Source: Alphaproteobacteria bacterium (lineage in GTDB: Bacteria > Pseudomonadota > Alphaproteobacteria > Micavibrionales > Micavibrionaceae). From it: a DNA stretch of 62,771 nucleotides. Position numbers and translations under genes: made by a program. The notes beneath the pieces are model-generated. The model ran no database searches. It was not told the origin of the DNA and was given only the letters and a program-made list of their open reading frames with translations. Below are positions 18,566-27,363 of the stretch, piece by piece. Within the stretch, counting starts at the first letter, position 1. Every line of letters starts with the position of its first letter. Location of the stretch: assembly GCA_028277665.1 (NCBI GenBank), contig JANQFU010000104.1, positions 1 to 62,771 on the forward strand. The letters are read 5' to 3'.

Positions 18566-20644
18566 TCAGGTTGTTGTCTGTACGTAATCGTAATTCCCGC
18601 TTTGCTTTTGCAGGGCTTTCAGGTCGATGCTTGCTTCCATATTGACCATTCCCGGGACGTCAATGATCAGGGCGACATCCCCGTTGCCCAGAATGGTGGC
18701 GGCCGAGGCGCCGGGGACATTGGCGTAATTCGTCTCCAGACTTTTGATGACGACTTGCTGCTGGCCCAGAACCTCGTCCACCATGATGGCCAGCCGGTCG
18801 CCTTCGTCGCTTTCGACGAGGACAACGAGGCCGTCTTCCGGGTTTTTGATCGCGTCATCGACGCCGAAGATGTCGAATAGCGGCATGATCCGGACATATT
18901 CGCCGCGCGCCTTGATGACGTTGCAGTTCCTTGAGATCGTGCTGATATCTTCTTTGCGCGGCTGCACGCTTTCGATGATATTGATCGTGGGCAGGACGAA
19001 TCGCTGTGAGCCGACGGAGACGACCATCCCGTCCATAACAGCGAGCGTCAGGGGCAGGGAGAGCGAGAAACGGCTGCCTTTGCCGGGGGTGGAGGTGACG
19101 GAAATCCGCCCGCCCATGGCTGTGACGTTCCGGCGGACGACGTCCATGCCAACCCCGCGACCGGAAACCTCCGAGACTTCTTCCGCTGTCGAGAAGCCGG
19201 GCCGGAAAATGAGGTTGTTCAACTCGTGTTCGGAGAGATTGGCATCCGGTTTTTCAAGCCCCTGTTCGACGGCTTTTTTGAAGACGGCGTCCTTGTTGAT
19301 CCCTTTCCCGTCGTCCTGAACCTCGATAACGATCCGGCCGGATTTGTGTTTGGCCGAGAGCTGGAGCGTGCCGTAGCGGGTTTTTCCGGCGTCTTCCCTT
19401 TCGGCCGGCATTTCGATCCCGTGATCAACGGCGTTACGGACCATGTGGGTCAGCGGATCGACGAGGTTTTCGAGGACCGTTTTATCGACTTCCGTATCTT
19501 CCCCAAAGGTCGTCAGGCGGACGTCCTTGCCGAGCATGTCCGAGATTTCCCGGATGATCCGCGGCATGCGCGTGAACACGGATTTAATCTGCTGGGCCCG
19601 GACGGCCATCACGCTTTCCTGCAGGTCCAGCATGTGGCGGGAGAGTTGATCGACGCTTTTCTGAACCTCGGTGCCGGTCTCGCTGGTCAGCCAGCGGGCT
19701 TTTTCCTGCAGCATGGATTGGGCGATCACCATTTCGCCGACAAGGTTCACCATCAGATCGATTCGTTTGAGATCGACCCGGATAGAACTGGTTCCGCTTG
19801 TCGCGGCGCTTTCCTGAGTGTCGCGGTCTTCCCGGCGGCGGCCGAGGCGCTGCGCTTTTTCCGGATCCTCGGTTTTCCGGCGCTCGGGCATGTCGCCGGG
19901 CGGCGTGTCCTGAAGAGCAATGCTCAGGTCGCACAAATCCTCGACGAATTCGAAGATTTCCCGAATTTCCTCTTCCGGGGCGAGTGTTTTCAGAATGAGG
20001 CGCCAGCCGGTATAACAGGAATCCGGCAACATCTCGTCAAAAGGCGGCAGGTCGTCGAGATCCACTGTGATTTCCAGTTTGCCGAGATCTTTTAAGGCCT
20101 GAAACAGATAGAGCGGCTCGTTGCCCGTTTTCAGCATGTCCGGGCGCGGACGGAACTGGATGGCCCAGGTTTTTTCGGCGTGTTCGCAGGCGGGGCCGTT
20201 TTCCGGTGTGCTGTCTTTCGATGCAGGGCCGGCCGGAGCGGCAGAGTCGTCTCCGCCCGCACCGCCGACGGCGGCCAGAGCGGCCATGGCTTCGACAATG
20301 TTCGCGCCGAGATCCGGGTCGCTGTCCATGCCGGCCCGGGCGTCGGCGATCAGTGTGTCCAGTATGTCTTTTGCACGCAGGAACAGGTCGATCCGCTCGC
20401 GCGTGACGTCCAGTGCGCCTTCCCGCATGAGGTCCAGAGCGGTCTCGAAGTGATGCGTGAAATGAACGATATGATCGAAGGCGAAGGCGCCGGCCCCGCC
20501 CTTGATTGAGTGAATATCCCGAAAGACCCGGTCGATCAGATCCGGGTCGGTTCCGCCGGATTGCAGAACGTTCAGGGCGTCTTCCGCGTCCAGGAGCCGG
20601 TCTTCACATTCCTCAAAATATGTCTGTTTGAAGCTGTCATCCAT
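18566..20644 (-). CDS. cheA: Chemotaxis histidine kinase CheA
   Basis: 692 residues. The P1 Hpt domain has H45 in DIHSIKGGAGAF. An alanine/proline-rich linker is followed by a P2-like alpha/beta region (about 165-255) and a charged linker. The P3 dimerisation helices begin near SSIRVDLKRIDLMVNLVGEM. The P4 ATPase has HMVRNAVDHGIE, a VQDDGKGI G1 box and GRGVGMDVV. The C-terminal P5 CheW-like domain ends the protein. CheA autophosphorylates in response to receptors and passes phosphate to CheY and CheB, both encoded here. No frameshift or missing key residue is seen. Confidence 0.97.
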   Translation of the reverse strand: MDDSFKQTYFEECEDRLLDAEDALNVLQSGGTDPDLIDRVFRDIHSIKGGAGAFAFDHIVHFTHHFETALDLMREGALDVTRERIDLFLRAKDILDTLIADARAGMDSDPDLGANIVEAMAALAAVGGAGGDDSAAPAGPASKDSTPENGPACEHAEKTWAIQFRPRPDMLKTGNEPLYLFQALKDLGKLEITVDLDDLPPFDEMLPDSCYTGWRLILKTLAPEEEIREIFEFVEDLCDLSIALQDTPPGDMPERRKTEDPEKAQRLGRRREDRDTQESAATSGTSSIRVDLKRIDLMVNLVGEMVIAQSMLQEKARWLTSETGTEVQKSVDQLSRHMLDLQESVMAVRAQQIKSVFTRMPRIIREISDMLGKDVRLTTFGEDTEVDKTVLENLVDPLTHMVRNAVDHGIEMPAEREDAGKTRYGTLQLSAKHKSGRIVIEVQDDGKGINKDAVFKKAVEQGLEKPDANLSEHELNNLIFRPGFSTAEEVSEVSGRGVGMDVVRRNVTAMGGRISVTSTPGKGSRFSLSLPLTLAVMDGMVVSVGSQRFVLPTINIIESVQPRKEDISTISRNCNVIKARGEYVRIMPLFDIFGVDDAIKNPEDGLVVLVESDEGDRLAIMVDEVLGQQQVVIKSLETNYANVPGASAATILGNGDVALIIDVPGMVNMEASIDLKALQKQSGNYDYVQTTT

Positions 20645-20691
20645 TTTTAGTCTCTTTTCAGTATTTTATAAATCGTTATTCATCTCTTTTC

Positions 20692-21060
20692 TTAACCACC
20701 GGCGACGCGCTTGACGACCGAGATCAGCTTTTCCGGGTTGAAGGGTTTGACAATCCAGCCGGTGGCTCCGGCTTCGCGCCCGGCGTTCTTTTTCGTTTCA
20801 TCGGCTTCCGTCGTCAGCATCAGGATCGGTGTGGTTTTGTAGGCCGGGAGCAGACGTAGGGCTTTGATCAGTTCGAGGCCGTTCATGTTCGGCATATTCA
20901 GGTCCGTAATGACCACGTCCGCGGCCTGCCCGTTGAGGACGTCGAGCGCTTTTTTGCCGTCTTCGGCTTCGAGGACGTCGTATCCTGCCGTCTTTAGCGT
21001 GTGGGACACCATGTCCCGCATGGTCTTCGAATCGTCTACGGTGATGACACGCAATGCCAT
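20692..21060 (-). CDS. cheY: Chemotaxis response regulator CheY
   Basis: 122 residues, a stand-alone receiver: acidic pair D9-D10, phospho-acceptor D53 in VVITDLNMPNMNG, the conserved T in MLTTEAD and K in WIVKPFNPEKL. It is of the CheY type that normally acts on a flagellar or pilus motor. It is encoded 18 bp after the STAS gene and 47 bp before cheA. Confidence 0.96.
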   Translation of the reverse strand: MALRVITVDDSKTMRDMVSHTLKTAGYDVLEAEDGKKALDVLNGQAADVVITDLNMPNMNGLELIKALRLLPAYKTTPILMLTTEADETKKNAGREAGATGWIVKPFNPEKLISVVKRVAGG

Positions 21061-21078
21061 GTTCTTGCCTCTTGCCTT

Positions 21079-21414
21079 CTATGGGTTGTTCACTGTGAGC
21101 GGGAGAGAATCCTCCAGCCCGAGTTCTTGAAGAACGGTTTCGATCGCGGGCGATGCCGAGAACACAAAGCCCCGCCCTCCGGGCGCTGTTTTTTTTCGGG
21201 CGGCGATCAGAACCTGGATGCAGGCCAGGGATATCCTTTCCGTTTCGGACATATCGATTTCGATGCTGCCTTTTGCGTTATTTACAAGCAGAGTCTCAAT
21301 GTCTTTTTTCAGTTCGCTGGCGTATGCCAGATCGGCGTGGAGCGGAATTTCTATTTTTTGGGCCGCGTCCTTGCTCTTCTTTTTTTTGGTCGTGTTTTGT
21401 TTCTCTCCGGCCAT
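21079..21414 (-). CDS. STAS-domain protein at the head of the che operon
   Basis: 111 residues. A lysine-rich N-terminus (about 20 residues) precedes a compact STAS domain. The usual phosphorylation-loop region reads ERISLACIQVLIAARK, where many chemotaxis-linked STAS proteins carry a small or serine residue at the position before ACIQ; here it is leucine after S58, so phosphorylation is uncertain. Small STAS proteins at this position are known in other alphaproteobacterial che operons. As the first gene of the minus-strand block it probably lies closest to the promoter, in the divergent gap with the IalB-like gene. Confidence 0.87.
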   Translation of the reverse strand: MAGEKQNTTKKKKSKDAAQKIEIPLHADLAYASELKKDIETLLVNNAKGSIEIDMSETERISLACIQVLIAARKKTAPGGRGFVFSASPAIETVLQELGLEDSLPLTVNNP

Positions 21415-21704
21415 TTTGTCTTTCCGCTTTTTTGCTTCTGGTGTCTTTCAAAAACGGGCATAAGGAATGCAGCCTTCCGGTGCGGCTCTCAGGGCTTATG
21501 CCGAGTCTATTCCTGTAATCCCTTTGTTTTTTTAAAAATGTATCTTATTTTCCGGTTGTATGGCAGATGGGTCTTCCTGTATGCAGGCGGCCTCAGAGGC
21601 GGAAGGAATGTCGCGGATTTTCACCCGTGACAGTTCCGTTTCGATCTGTTAGTGAGGAATATCTTCGAGATTTTTTTCTGTCGTTGACATATGGAGTTTG
21701 TGTG

Positions 21705-22277
21705 ATGCGCGTTTCGTCAGGAGGCCTTAAATTTATTGCCGTTGCCGCCGTTTTGCTGATGATCGGCGTCTATGCGGTCTTTTCCTTTAGTGCGGATGCT
21801 CCGGCCAAAAGCGAATCGGAGAAAGCTGTACAGGCGTCCGATCCGTGGCAGATCCGGTGCAGCGTTCCGGAGGGCGAATCGGGAAGTGTTGAAGAGAAAG
21901 ATATCAAGGTCAGCCGGGAAAATTGCGAGATCGTCCAAAAATTGATTGTTGCAGAAACGGGCGAGCGCTTTGTTGAATTTGCTGTGGGGCTTCCCGCGGA
22001 TCAGGATGCGGCCCGGGGCGTTGTGATTCTTCCGCTGGGGATGCTTTTGCCTGGCGGCGCGCAATTGAAAATCGACGACCAGGATCCTTTTGCGTTCGAT
22101 GTCCGCTTTTGTACAAACGCCGGTTGCTTTGCCTATCTGTCTTTGGAGCGCGGAGTGATCGATATGATGAAAAAAGGGGAACAGGCGGAAATTCTGTTTA
22201 AGGACGCGCAAGGAAAAACTGTTCGCGTCGATCTGACGTTGCGCGGGTTTACAAAAGCCCTTAAAAAACTTGGCTGA
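21705..22277 (+). CDS. Invasion-associated locus B (IalB) family protein
   Basis: 190 residues from the ATG at 21705, preceded by GGAG at 8 bp. An N-terminal hydrophobic segment (about 9-27) acts as a signal peptide or anchor. The mature part shows the IalB pattern: WQIRCSVP, an ENCEIVQ block, GVVILPLGMLLPGG and a later Cys pair in VRFCTNAGCFAYL, probably forming disulfides in the periplasm. The molecular role of the family is poorly defined outside Bartonella. The gene diverges from the che block and ends in a clear terminator 30 bp downstream. Confidence 0.88.
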   Translation: MRVSSGGLKFIAVAAVLLMIGVYAVFSFSADAPAKSESEKAVQASDPWQIRCSVPEGESGSVEEKDIKVSRENCEIVQKLIVAETGERFVEFAVGLPADQDAARGVVILPLGMLLPGGAQLKIDDQDPFAFDVRFCTNAGCFAYLSLERGVIDMMKKGEQAEILFKDAQGKTVRVDLTLRGFTKALKKLG

Positions 22278-22307
22278 TTTTCGCTTTTTCCATCAAGTTG
22301 CGATAAG

Positions 22308-22337
22308 CGGGGCGCAAGATTTTGTGCCCCGTTTTTT
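22308..22337 (+). terminator. Rho-independent terminator after the IalB-like gene
   Basis: CGGGGCGCA (22308-22316) pairs with TGTGCCCCG (22323-22331), nine pairs including one G-T wobble, around a 6-nt loop. Six T residues follow. Confidence 0.9.
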
Positions 22338-22708
22338 GTTGGGCGTTTTATGTGCGGCTGCAGATGATCGTATGCGGTTTGTGGGGTTTCGTTTATTCTG
22401 TTGGTTTGGGGATTTTACTCAAGATCTGTGTAAGTGGATGTTTTTAAATAATAAAAATATTCAGATTCTCTAATAAGTTGCGCAAAAAACACACATTCGG
22501 AAAAAGTGCGGTTTTTATCACGGAGGCCTCTTCCGGCGATTCGGCAATGCTGGTATAACTTTTGTGTCGTAATCGAAAGGTTGCGATTCATTAATGGTAA
22601 ATTAATCTTTTTGACACAAACCTGTGCGTTAACGCCCGCCCACAAGGGCATAGAATTTGGTTCATTCCGAACCGATCCAACCAGAACTCAATTAAGGAGA
22701 GACCAACT
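22338..22708. other. Non-coding leader region of the autotransporter gene
   Basis: About 370 bp without a credible gene. It presumably holds the promoter of the autotransporter gene. A TTGACA hexamer at 22611-22616 is not followed by a convincing -10 box at normal spacing. A good ribosome-binding site AAGGAGAG lies about 9 bp before the ATG at 22709. Confidence 0.5.
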
Positions 22709-25700
22709 ATGACGAATTTTAGAAAAACGTTGCTGGCCGGTACGGCGGTGATTGCACTGGGTGCTTTTGCTCCGGGTCTGGCTCATGCTGCGGCAAACGA
22801 CTTTTCGCTCGATGCCGACAACAACGGCACCGACTATGAAGTCGATATTGCCGGCGGTGCTGACCTTGATGGTGCGGCCGGTTATGTTGCTGCCCGCGAT
22901 TTGGTCGTGAACGCAACCGGAAACCTGATCGTTGACGTAACGACGACGATCGGTGACGGCTCCGACGCCGACTACCCGGCCATCACGACGTCGGCCGACG
23001 ATCTGACGTTCACCATTATCAACGGTGTTGGCGGTAGTGCGGCGAACGATGACGATGCTGAAACGCTGACGATTGATGGTGATGTTACAAAGCGGACGGC
23101 GGACACGACCCTGAACCTGACGATCGTCGGGGAATCGACCGACGCTGCGGCGACGGATACGTTCAATGTCGACATCGACGGGGACGTCGATCTCGGTGAC
23201 GGGACGTTGACAATTACGGCGGACGCCAACGACAACAACCCGGTTAACGTGAATATCGAAGGCGACCTGACCGCCGGTGCAACCGTTCTTCAGGAAGACG
23301 GGGCCAACAACTCCGTTGTGACCCTGACATTCGACGGGACGACGGCGCAGACGGTGTCCGGGACGATTGACGGGGAAACCGATTCTGATGGGGACATTGT
23401 TGTTGACAACGCGGCCGGCGTGACGTTCGAAGGAACGATCGGGGCCGGTGTTGGTGTAGACACAATTACCATTGAAAAAGCCGGCGGAAATTCCTCCGCG
23501 ACGTTTGAAAATGCTGTAACCGCAGTTATTACGCTCGGTGGCGATAACAACGCAACGGACGAAAACACGGCGGTTTTTGACAGCACGAATACGGCTTTCA
23601 CCGTGACGGGCGCCGTGACGGCGGCTTCCGCGGCGAACGAAACCGACACCGTGACGATCACAGGGGATGACACGGTCACCTTTGCAACGGCTTTCGGGGG
23701 CGGGACGAACAATATCGAAGTCGTGAACGTCAATGCGACGTCCAGCGCGACGTTCGATCTTGCCGCTCAGGCTGTGCTGTTTGATATCAACACCACGGGG
23801 ACCGTGACGCACACGGGCGCCTTGACGGCGACAAGCTATACCGTTGACGGTGCGGCGACGATCGCCCTGACGGCGGCCGGAAACGCCGTGACCAACGATA
23901 TCGACATCGATGCGGCGGCGACGGTAACCTTTGCCGACGGCGCAACACAAACGACCGGTGGTATCGACAACGTGTCCGGTGCGGATGATCTCGGGACTGT
24001 GACGTTTGCCGGAGATGCGACTGTCGCAGGGTCTCTCGGGGCTACGAACGACCTCCTGCGCGTGAATGCGAACGGTGGCGCCGGGAAAAAAGTTCAGGTT
24101 GTTGCGGTTGACGCAAAAGTCCTGAACTTTGGTGACGACGGTGTCGTGGAAGTCAGCGGCGATTACGCTGTGGACAGCACAACAACATCGACAACCGGCG
24201 AAGGGACTCTCGAATTTGACGCCGGTGGTGCGCAGGCAGCGACCGGAAATGTCGGTTCGGCGAACCTGCTGCTGAAAAACGTTCTGATCTCCGGTGCGGC
24301 GACGGATGTGACCCTGACAGGTGATGTCTACGCCACGAACGTGACGTTCGATGACGGCGATGCCGGGTTGATCCTTGCGGACGGCAGCGATATCCATGCC
24401 GATATCGTTGCAACGGGCGACGAAGACGGGGATCTGACCTTTGCCGGGGACAGCGTCGTTTACGGAACCATCGGGGATCTGGCCGGTGCCGGGAACTCCC
24501 TCGACGACCTTCTGTTCACGACGGCATCCGGTGAAACGGTTGACTTCCGCGACGACGTCATGGTCGACGGCTTCGATGCCAGCGGCGCAACGGACGCGCG
24601 CGTCCTGCTCCGGAACGGTGTTGAAATGAACGTTGAGGCCGGTATCAACGCCGCTCAGGCCGATACGACGACCTTTGCGTTCGAACTCAGCGAAGACAAC
24701 ACGGCTGTCACGGAAGTGTCCAGCGCCGGTGTGGCTGCGTTCGACCTGACCAACGCCCGGATCGAGGCTGTGGTTATGGATGACGCCGGCTTTATCGCCG
24801 ATGGAACGGTCTATACGATTTTCGACGGGAATGCCGCTTTGACGGACCCGACGAACACGACCGTTATCGACAATTCCCGCGTGCTCAACTTTACATGGGC
24901 CAGCACGGCTGACACCGGGAACGACGGGACGATCACGGCGAACCGGGTGAACACCCTGGATAAAATCGCCGCGACGACCGTCACGTCGAAAGTCGGTAAA
25001 GCTCTTGAAGACATCGGGGCCGGCGGGAACGCCGCCATCGATCTGCTGCAAGGCCGTCTGGCGCAAGCCAGCTCGGACGAAGCTGTCGACAACATCCTCG
25101 AATCCGTCGCGCCGACCGTTGACGGCGGGGCCACGGTCGGAGCCGTTGCGAATGTCACCGGCAGCGCGACGTCTGTCAACCAGACCCGTCTTGCGTCCCT
25201 GCGTTCGGGCGACATGACCGGTATGGCCGCGGGGAACGTCTCTAATGGTCTGAAAGCCTGGGGACAGGTCTTCGGCACGACGGCCGATCAGGACCGCCGT
25301 GACGGGGTTGACGGCTTTGATGCCGATACCTGGGGCGTAAGCGTCGGTGTCGACAGCGAAATGATCATTGAAGATGCCGTTCTCGGGATCTCTCTGACCT
25401 ATGCCGACACGGATGTTGACTCCAAAAACATCAACAACACCAAAGCCGACATCAACACCTACCAGATTGCCCTGTACGGTGATTACGATCTTGACGAGCG
25501 CACGTTCGTCAGCGGTCAACTCGGTTACGGCAACAACGACATCGACCAAACCCGTCACGACGTCGGCGGTCTGGTTGGAACGCACGCTTCGGCTGACTTC
25601 GATGCCGATGTCTGGTTCGCCAATGTCGAAATCGGCCATGACTTCTACACGGAAAACGGTGTGACCTTGACGCCGAGCTTCCTGGTTAACTACCAGTACA

Positions 25701-26092
25701 TCGACACCGACGACTACACGGAAACGGGCGCCGGCGGTATGAACCTTCATGTTGATACCGATGCACAGCACGTTTTTGAAGTCGGACTCGGGGTCGATGC
25801 GTCCTGGATGTACCAGTACGCCGACGGCTCTTACATCAAACCGAAAGTCAGTGCCGGCTACCGGTATGATATTGCGGACGACAAAGTTGAGACGTCCAGC
25901 AACTTCACCGGAGCCACCGGGACGGTCTTCAAAGCCGAAGGCGCGGATCCGGCTCAGCACACCTTCAACATCGGTGCGGGCGTGACCTACTTCACGACCG
26001 ACAACTGGGAACTGACCGCCGAATACGATTTCGAGCTGAAATCGGATTACGACGCGCATTCCGGTGTCCTCCGCGCCGCGTATAAATTCTAA
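22709..26092 (+). CDS. Autotransporter (type V secretion) outer-membrane beta-barrel protein
   Basis: 1127 residues. A signal peptide of about 27 residues ends AHA|A. The passenger (about 28-830) is rich in Asp, Thr, Ala, Gly and Val with many short beta-strand units of the type GDxTVTG..LT, as expected for a right-handed beta-helix. The last ~280 residues form the translocator barrel, beginning near LKAWGQVFG and ending with the aromatic terminal strand RAAYKF. There is almost no Cys in the passenger. It is exported by Sec and inserted by BAM. No protease motif or autocleavage site was recognised in the passenger, and function (adhesion or other) is open. An almost full-length antisense frame exists and is interpreted as a codon-bias artefact. 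Confidence 0.93.
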   Translation: MTNFRKTLLAGTAVIALGAFAPGLAHAAANDFSLDADNNGTDYEVDIAGGADLDGAAGYVAARDLVVNATGNLIVDVTTTIGDGSDADYPAITTSADDLTFTIINGVGGSAANDDDAETLTIDGDVTKRTADTTLNLTIVGESTDAAATDTFNVDIDGDVDLGDGTLTITADANDNNPVNVNIEGDLTAGATVLQEDGANNSVVTLTFDGTTAQTVSGTIDGETDSDGDIVVDNAAGVTFEGTIGAGVGVDTITIEKAGGNSSATFENAVTAVITLGGDNNATDENTAVFDSTNTAFTVTGAVTAASAANETDTVTITGDDTVTFATAFGGGTNNIEVVNVNATSSATFDLAAQAVLFDINTTGTVTHTGALTATSYTVDGAATIALTAAGNAVTNDIDIDAAATVTFADGATQTTGGIDNVSGADDLGTVTFAGDATVAGSLGATNDLLRVNANGGAGKKVQVVAVDAKVLNFGDDGVVEVSGDYAVDSTTTSTTGEGTLEFDAGGAQAATGNVGSANLLLKNVLISGAATDVTLTGDVYATNVTFDDGDAGLILADGSDIHADIVATGDEDGDLTFAGDSVVYGTIGDLAGAGNSLDDLLFTTASGETVDFRDDVMVDGFDASGATDARVLLRNGVEMNVEAGINAAQADTTTFAFELSEDNTAVTEVSSAGVAAFDLTNARIEAVVMDDAGFIADGTVYTIFDGNAALTDPTNTTVIDNSRVLNFTWASTADTGNDGTITANRVNTLDKIAATTVTSKVGKALEDIGAGGNAAIDLLQGRLAQASSDEAVDNILESVAPTVDGGATVGAVANVTGSATSVNQTRLASLRSGDMTGMAAGNVSNGLKAWGQVFGTTADQDRRDGVDGFDADTWGVSVGVDSEMIIEDAVLGISLTYADTDVDSKNINNTKADINTYQIALYGDYDLDERTFVSGQLGYGNNDIDQTRHDVGGLVGTHASADFDADVWFANVEIGHDFYTENGVTLTPSFLVNYQYIDTDDYTETGAGGMNLHVDTDAQHVFEVGLGVDASWMYQYADGSYIKPKVSAGYRYDIADDKVETSSNFTGATGTVFKAEGADPAQHTFNIGAGVTYFTTDNWELTAEYDFELKSDYDAHSGVLRAAYKF

Positions 26093-26107
26093 GATGCTTT
26101 TACGGTC

Positions 26108-26129
26108 GGGCCGGCTTTCCAGCCGGCCC
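26108..26129. repeat. Perfect 9-bp inverted repeat after the autotransporter gene
   Basis: GGGCCGGCT-TTCC-AGCCGGCCC, a strong hairpin 15 bp after the stop codon. It lacks a T-tract of its own and precedes a second, T-tailed hairpin. Confidence 0.8.
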
Positions 26130-26152
26130 GCGCCGGACGAAAGTCTCCGAAA

Positions 26153-26187
26153 AGCCTCGCAGGGTTATCCTTGCGGGGCTTTTTTTG
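26153..26187 (+). terminator. Rho-independent terminator of the autotransporter gene
   Basis: AGCCTCGCAGG pairs with CCTTGCGGGGCT (one bulge, one wobble) around GTTAT, followed by seven further T residues. Confidence 0.85.
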
Positions 26188-26203
26188 TGGCCGTTTCGAA
26201 TAT

Positions 26204-26289
26204 GTGCCGGGCAAGCGCAAGGCGTCCGTAGGGACGAGAGCATGCCCGGCACTTGAGGGCTCGCATTTAAAATGTCCGATTTTAAATGC
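26204..26289. repeat. Tandem palindromes between convergent genes
   Basis: Two structures sit side by side. GTGCCGGGCA (26204-26213) pairs with TGCCCGGCAC (26243-26252) and encloses a small CGTCC/GGACG hairpin. Next comes a perfect 11-bp palindrome, GCATTTAAAAT (26263-26273) with ATTTTAAATGC (26279-26289), around a 5-nt loop. It lies just after the stop of the convergent minus-strand hydrolase gene, so it may serve as terminator or be a dispersed repeat. Confidence 0.6.
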
Positions 26290-26303
26290 AATATATAAAG
26301 GGA

Positions 26304-27290
26304 TCATTTCCCGGCGTCGGTAAACTCTTGCGGGGGCGGCGTGACCGGTATTAAAGCCGGCGGTTCCGTACCGTTCGACTCTGTTGCCTTGCTCGGATCA
26401 ACCGGGAGAGCGTCGCGAAGAAGACCCGGCCACTGCTCGTTCCAGCCTTTTCCATGACTGGCGTCTTGAACATACGTGAATTTGACAGGCGCGTCCGGAC
26501 CGAGGGCATTATGATAGCTGTTGAATATAGCCGGAGGGACGTTTTCGTCCTGTGCGCCGACATAATGGTGTTGCGGAATGGTTTTCAGGCGGTCCGCAAA
26601 ATCGATCGGGTTCAGGGATTGGTCGAGTCGGGTGACGCCGTGGATATCGCTGTGAAGAACGGGGTTCAGATTGCCCGCGACGGTCCGCAAATTCCGGACG
26701 TCATCCCGTTTCGCGGCGACAATCGCGGCCACGGTTCCGCCGCCGGAATATCCGACCAGTTCGAACCCGTCAATCTTGTACATGGCCTTGATGTTGTCGA
26801 GCGCGGCCATATACGAATCGATGACTTCCGGCGCATAGCGGCCGTTCGTCCAGTATGTGCCCGGGCAGGGGCGGTCTTCGTGGATCCAGCCGGTGCCGGA
26901 GCCTGTGTACTGACAGGGCCGGGAAAGCCAGAACACGTTCGGCGAATTGTCATGCGCGGCGAGTTGCAGCGCAACCGGATCTTTCGGCGTCGGATCGAGC
27001 GAGGGCCGGGACGGCGAGACCCATGCAAGCCCGTCGCCCTCGATATAGACGCGCGCCGGGGCATAATTCTTGTCCTGACGCTCATAGGCGATCAGGTGGA
27101 ACATGCCCGCCGGAATCTCCCGTTTGATCATCCACGCCGCCGAGGCGATCCGCGCGGCGACCTCTTCGCGTTTAAAGACCATGGAATAGGTGCACCCGCC
27201 AAGAACGGCGCCCGACAGGGCCGCACCGGCCATCAGGAGCAGAAAAGGAGATTTGGAAACGGCGGAAGAGGGGTTGCGCAAAAGATTCAT
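26304..27290 (-). CDS. Alpha/beta-hydrolase-like lipoprotein
   Basis: 328 residues. An N-terminal hydrophobic segment ends in a lipobox-like AVLGGC (Cys about 33), suggesting lipid attachment. The hydrolase core has the nucleophile elbow GYSGGG, a likely acid in GAQDENVP and a histidine in DASHGKGW, the usual Ser-Asp-His order. A Pro/Thr-rich tail follows. Membrane-anchored serine hydrolase or esterase is the best description, with substrate unknown. It is convergent with the autotransporter gene and 73 bp from xth. Confidence 0.82.
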   Translation of the reverse strand: MNLLRNPSSAVSKSPFLLLMAGAALSGAVLGGCTYSMVFKREEVAARIASAAWMIKREIPAGMFHLIAYERQDKNYAPARVYIEGDGLAWVSPSRPSLDPTPKDPVALQLAAHDNSPNVFWLSRPCQYTGSGTGWIHEDRPCPGTYWTNGRYAPEVIDSYMAALDNIKAMYKIDGFELVGYSGGGTVAAIVAAKRDDVRNLRTVAGNLNPVLHSDIHGVTRLDQSLNPIDFADRLKTIPQHHYVGAQDENVPPAIFNSYHNALGPDAPVKFTYVQDASHGKGWNEQWPGLLRDALPVDPSKATESNGTEPPALIPVTPPPQEFTDAGK

Positions 27291-27363
27291 GTCGGTTCAT
27301 CCTGTCCGGAAATTATGACTGTGTACAGGTTACCCTGTTCCGGGCAAGGGCTCAACTCGGTTT

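Noticed and set aside
22611..22650. TTGACA as a sigma70 promoter of the autotransporter gene
   Set aside because: No fitting -10 hexamer at 16-18 bp; a TAGAAT is 34 bp away.
22688..26059. A 1123-codon antisense open frame opposite the autotransporter gene
   Set aside because: The plus-strand product has a signal peptide, beta-strand repeats and a barrel ending in Phe, with a good ribosome-binding site. The antisense frame is explained by the GAC/ACG/GTC-rich codon use and lacks any recognised domain.
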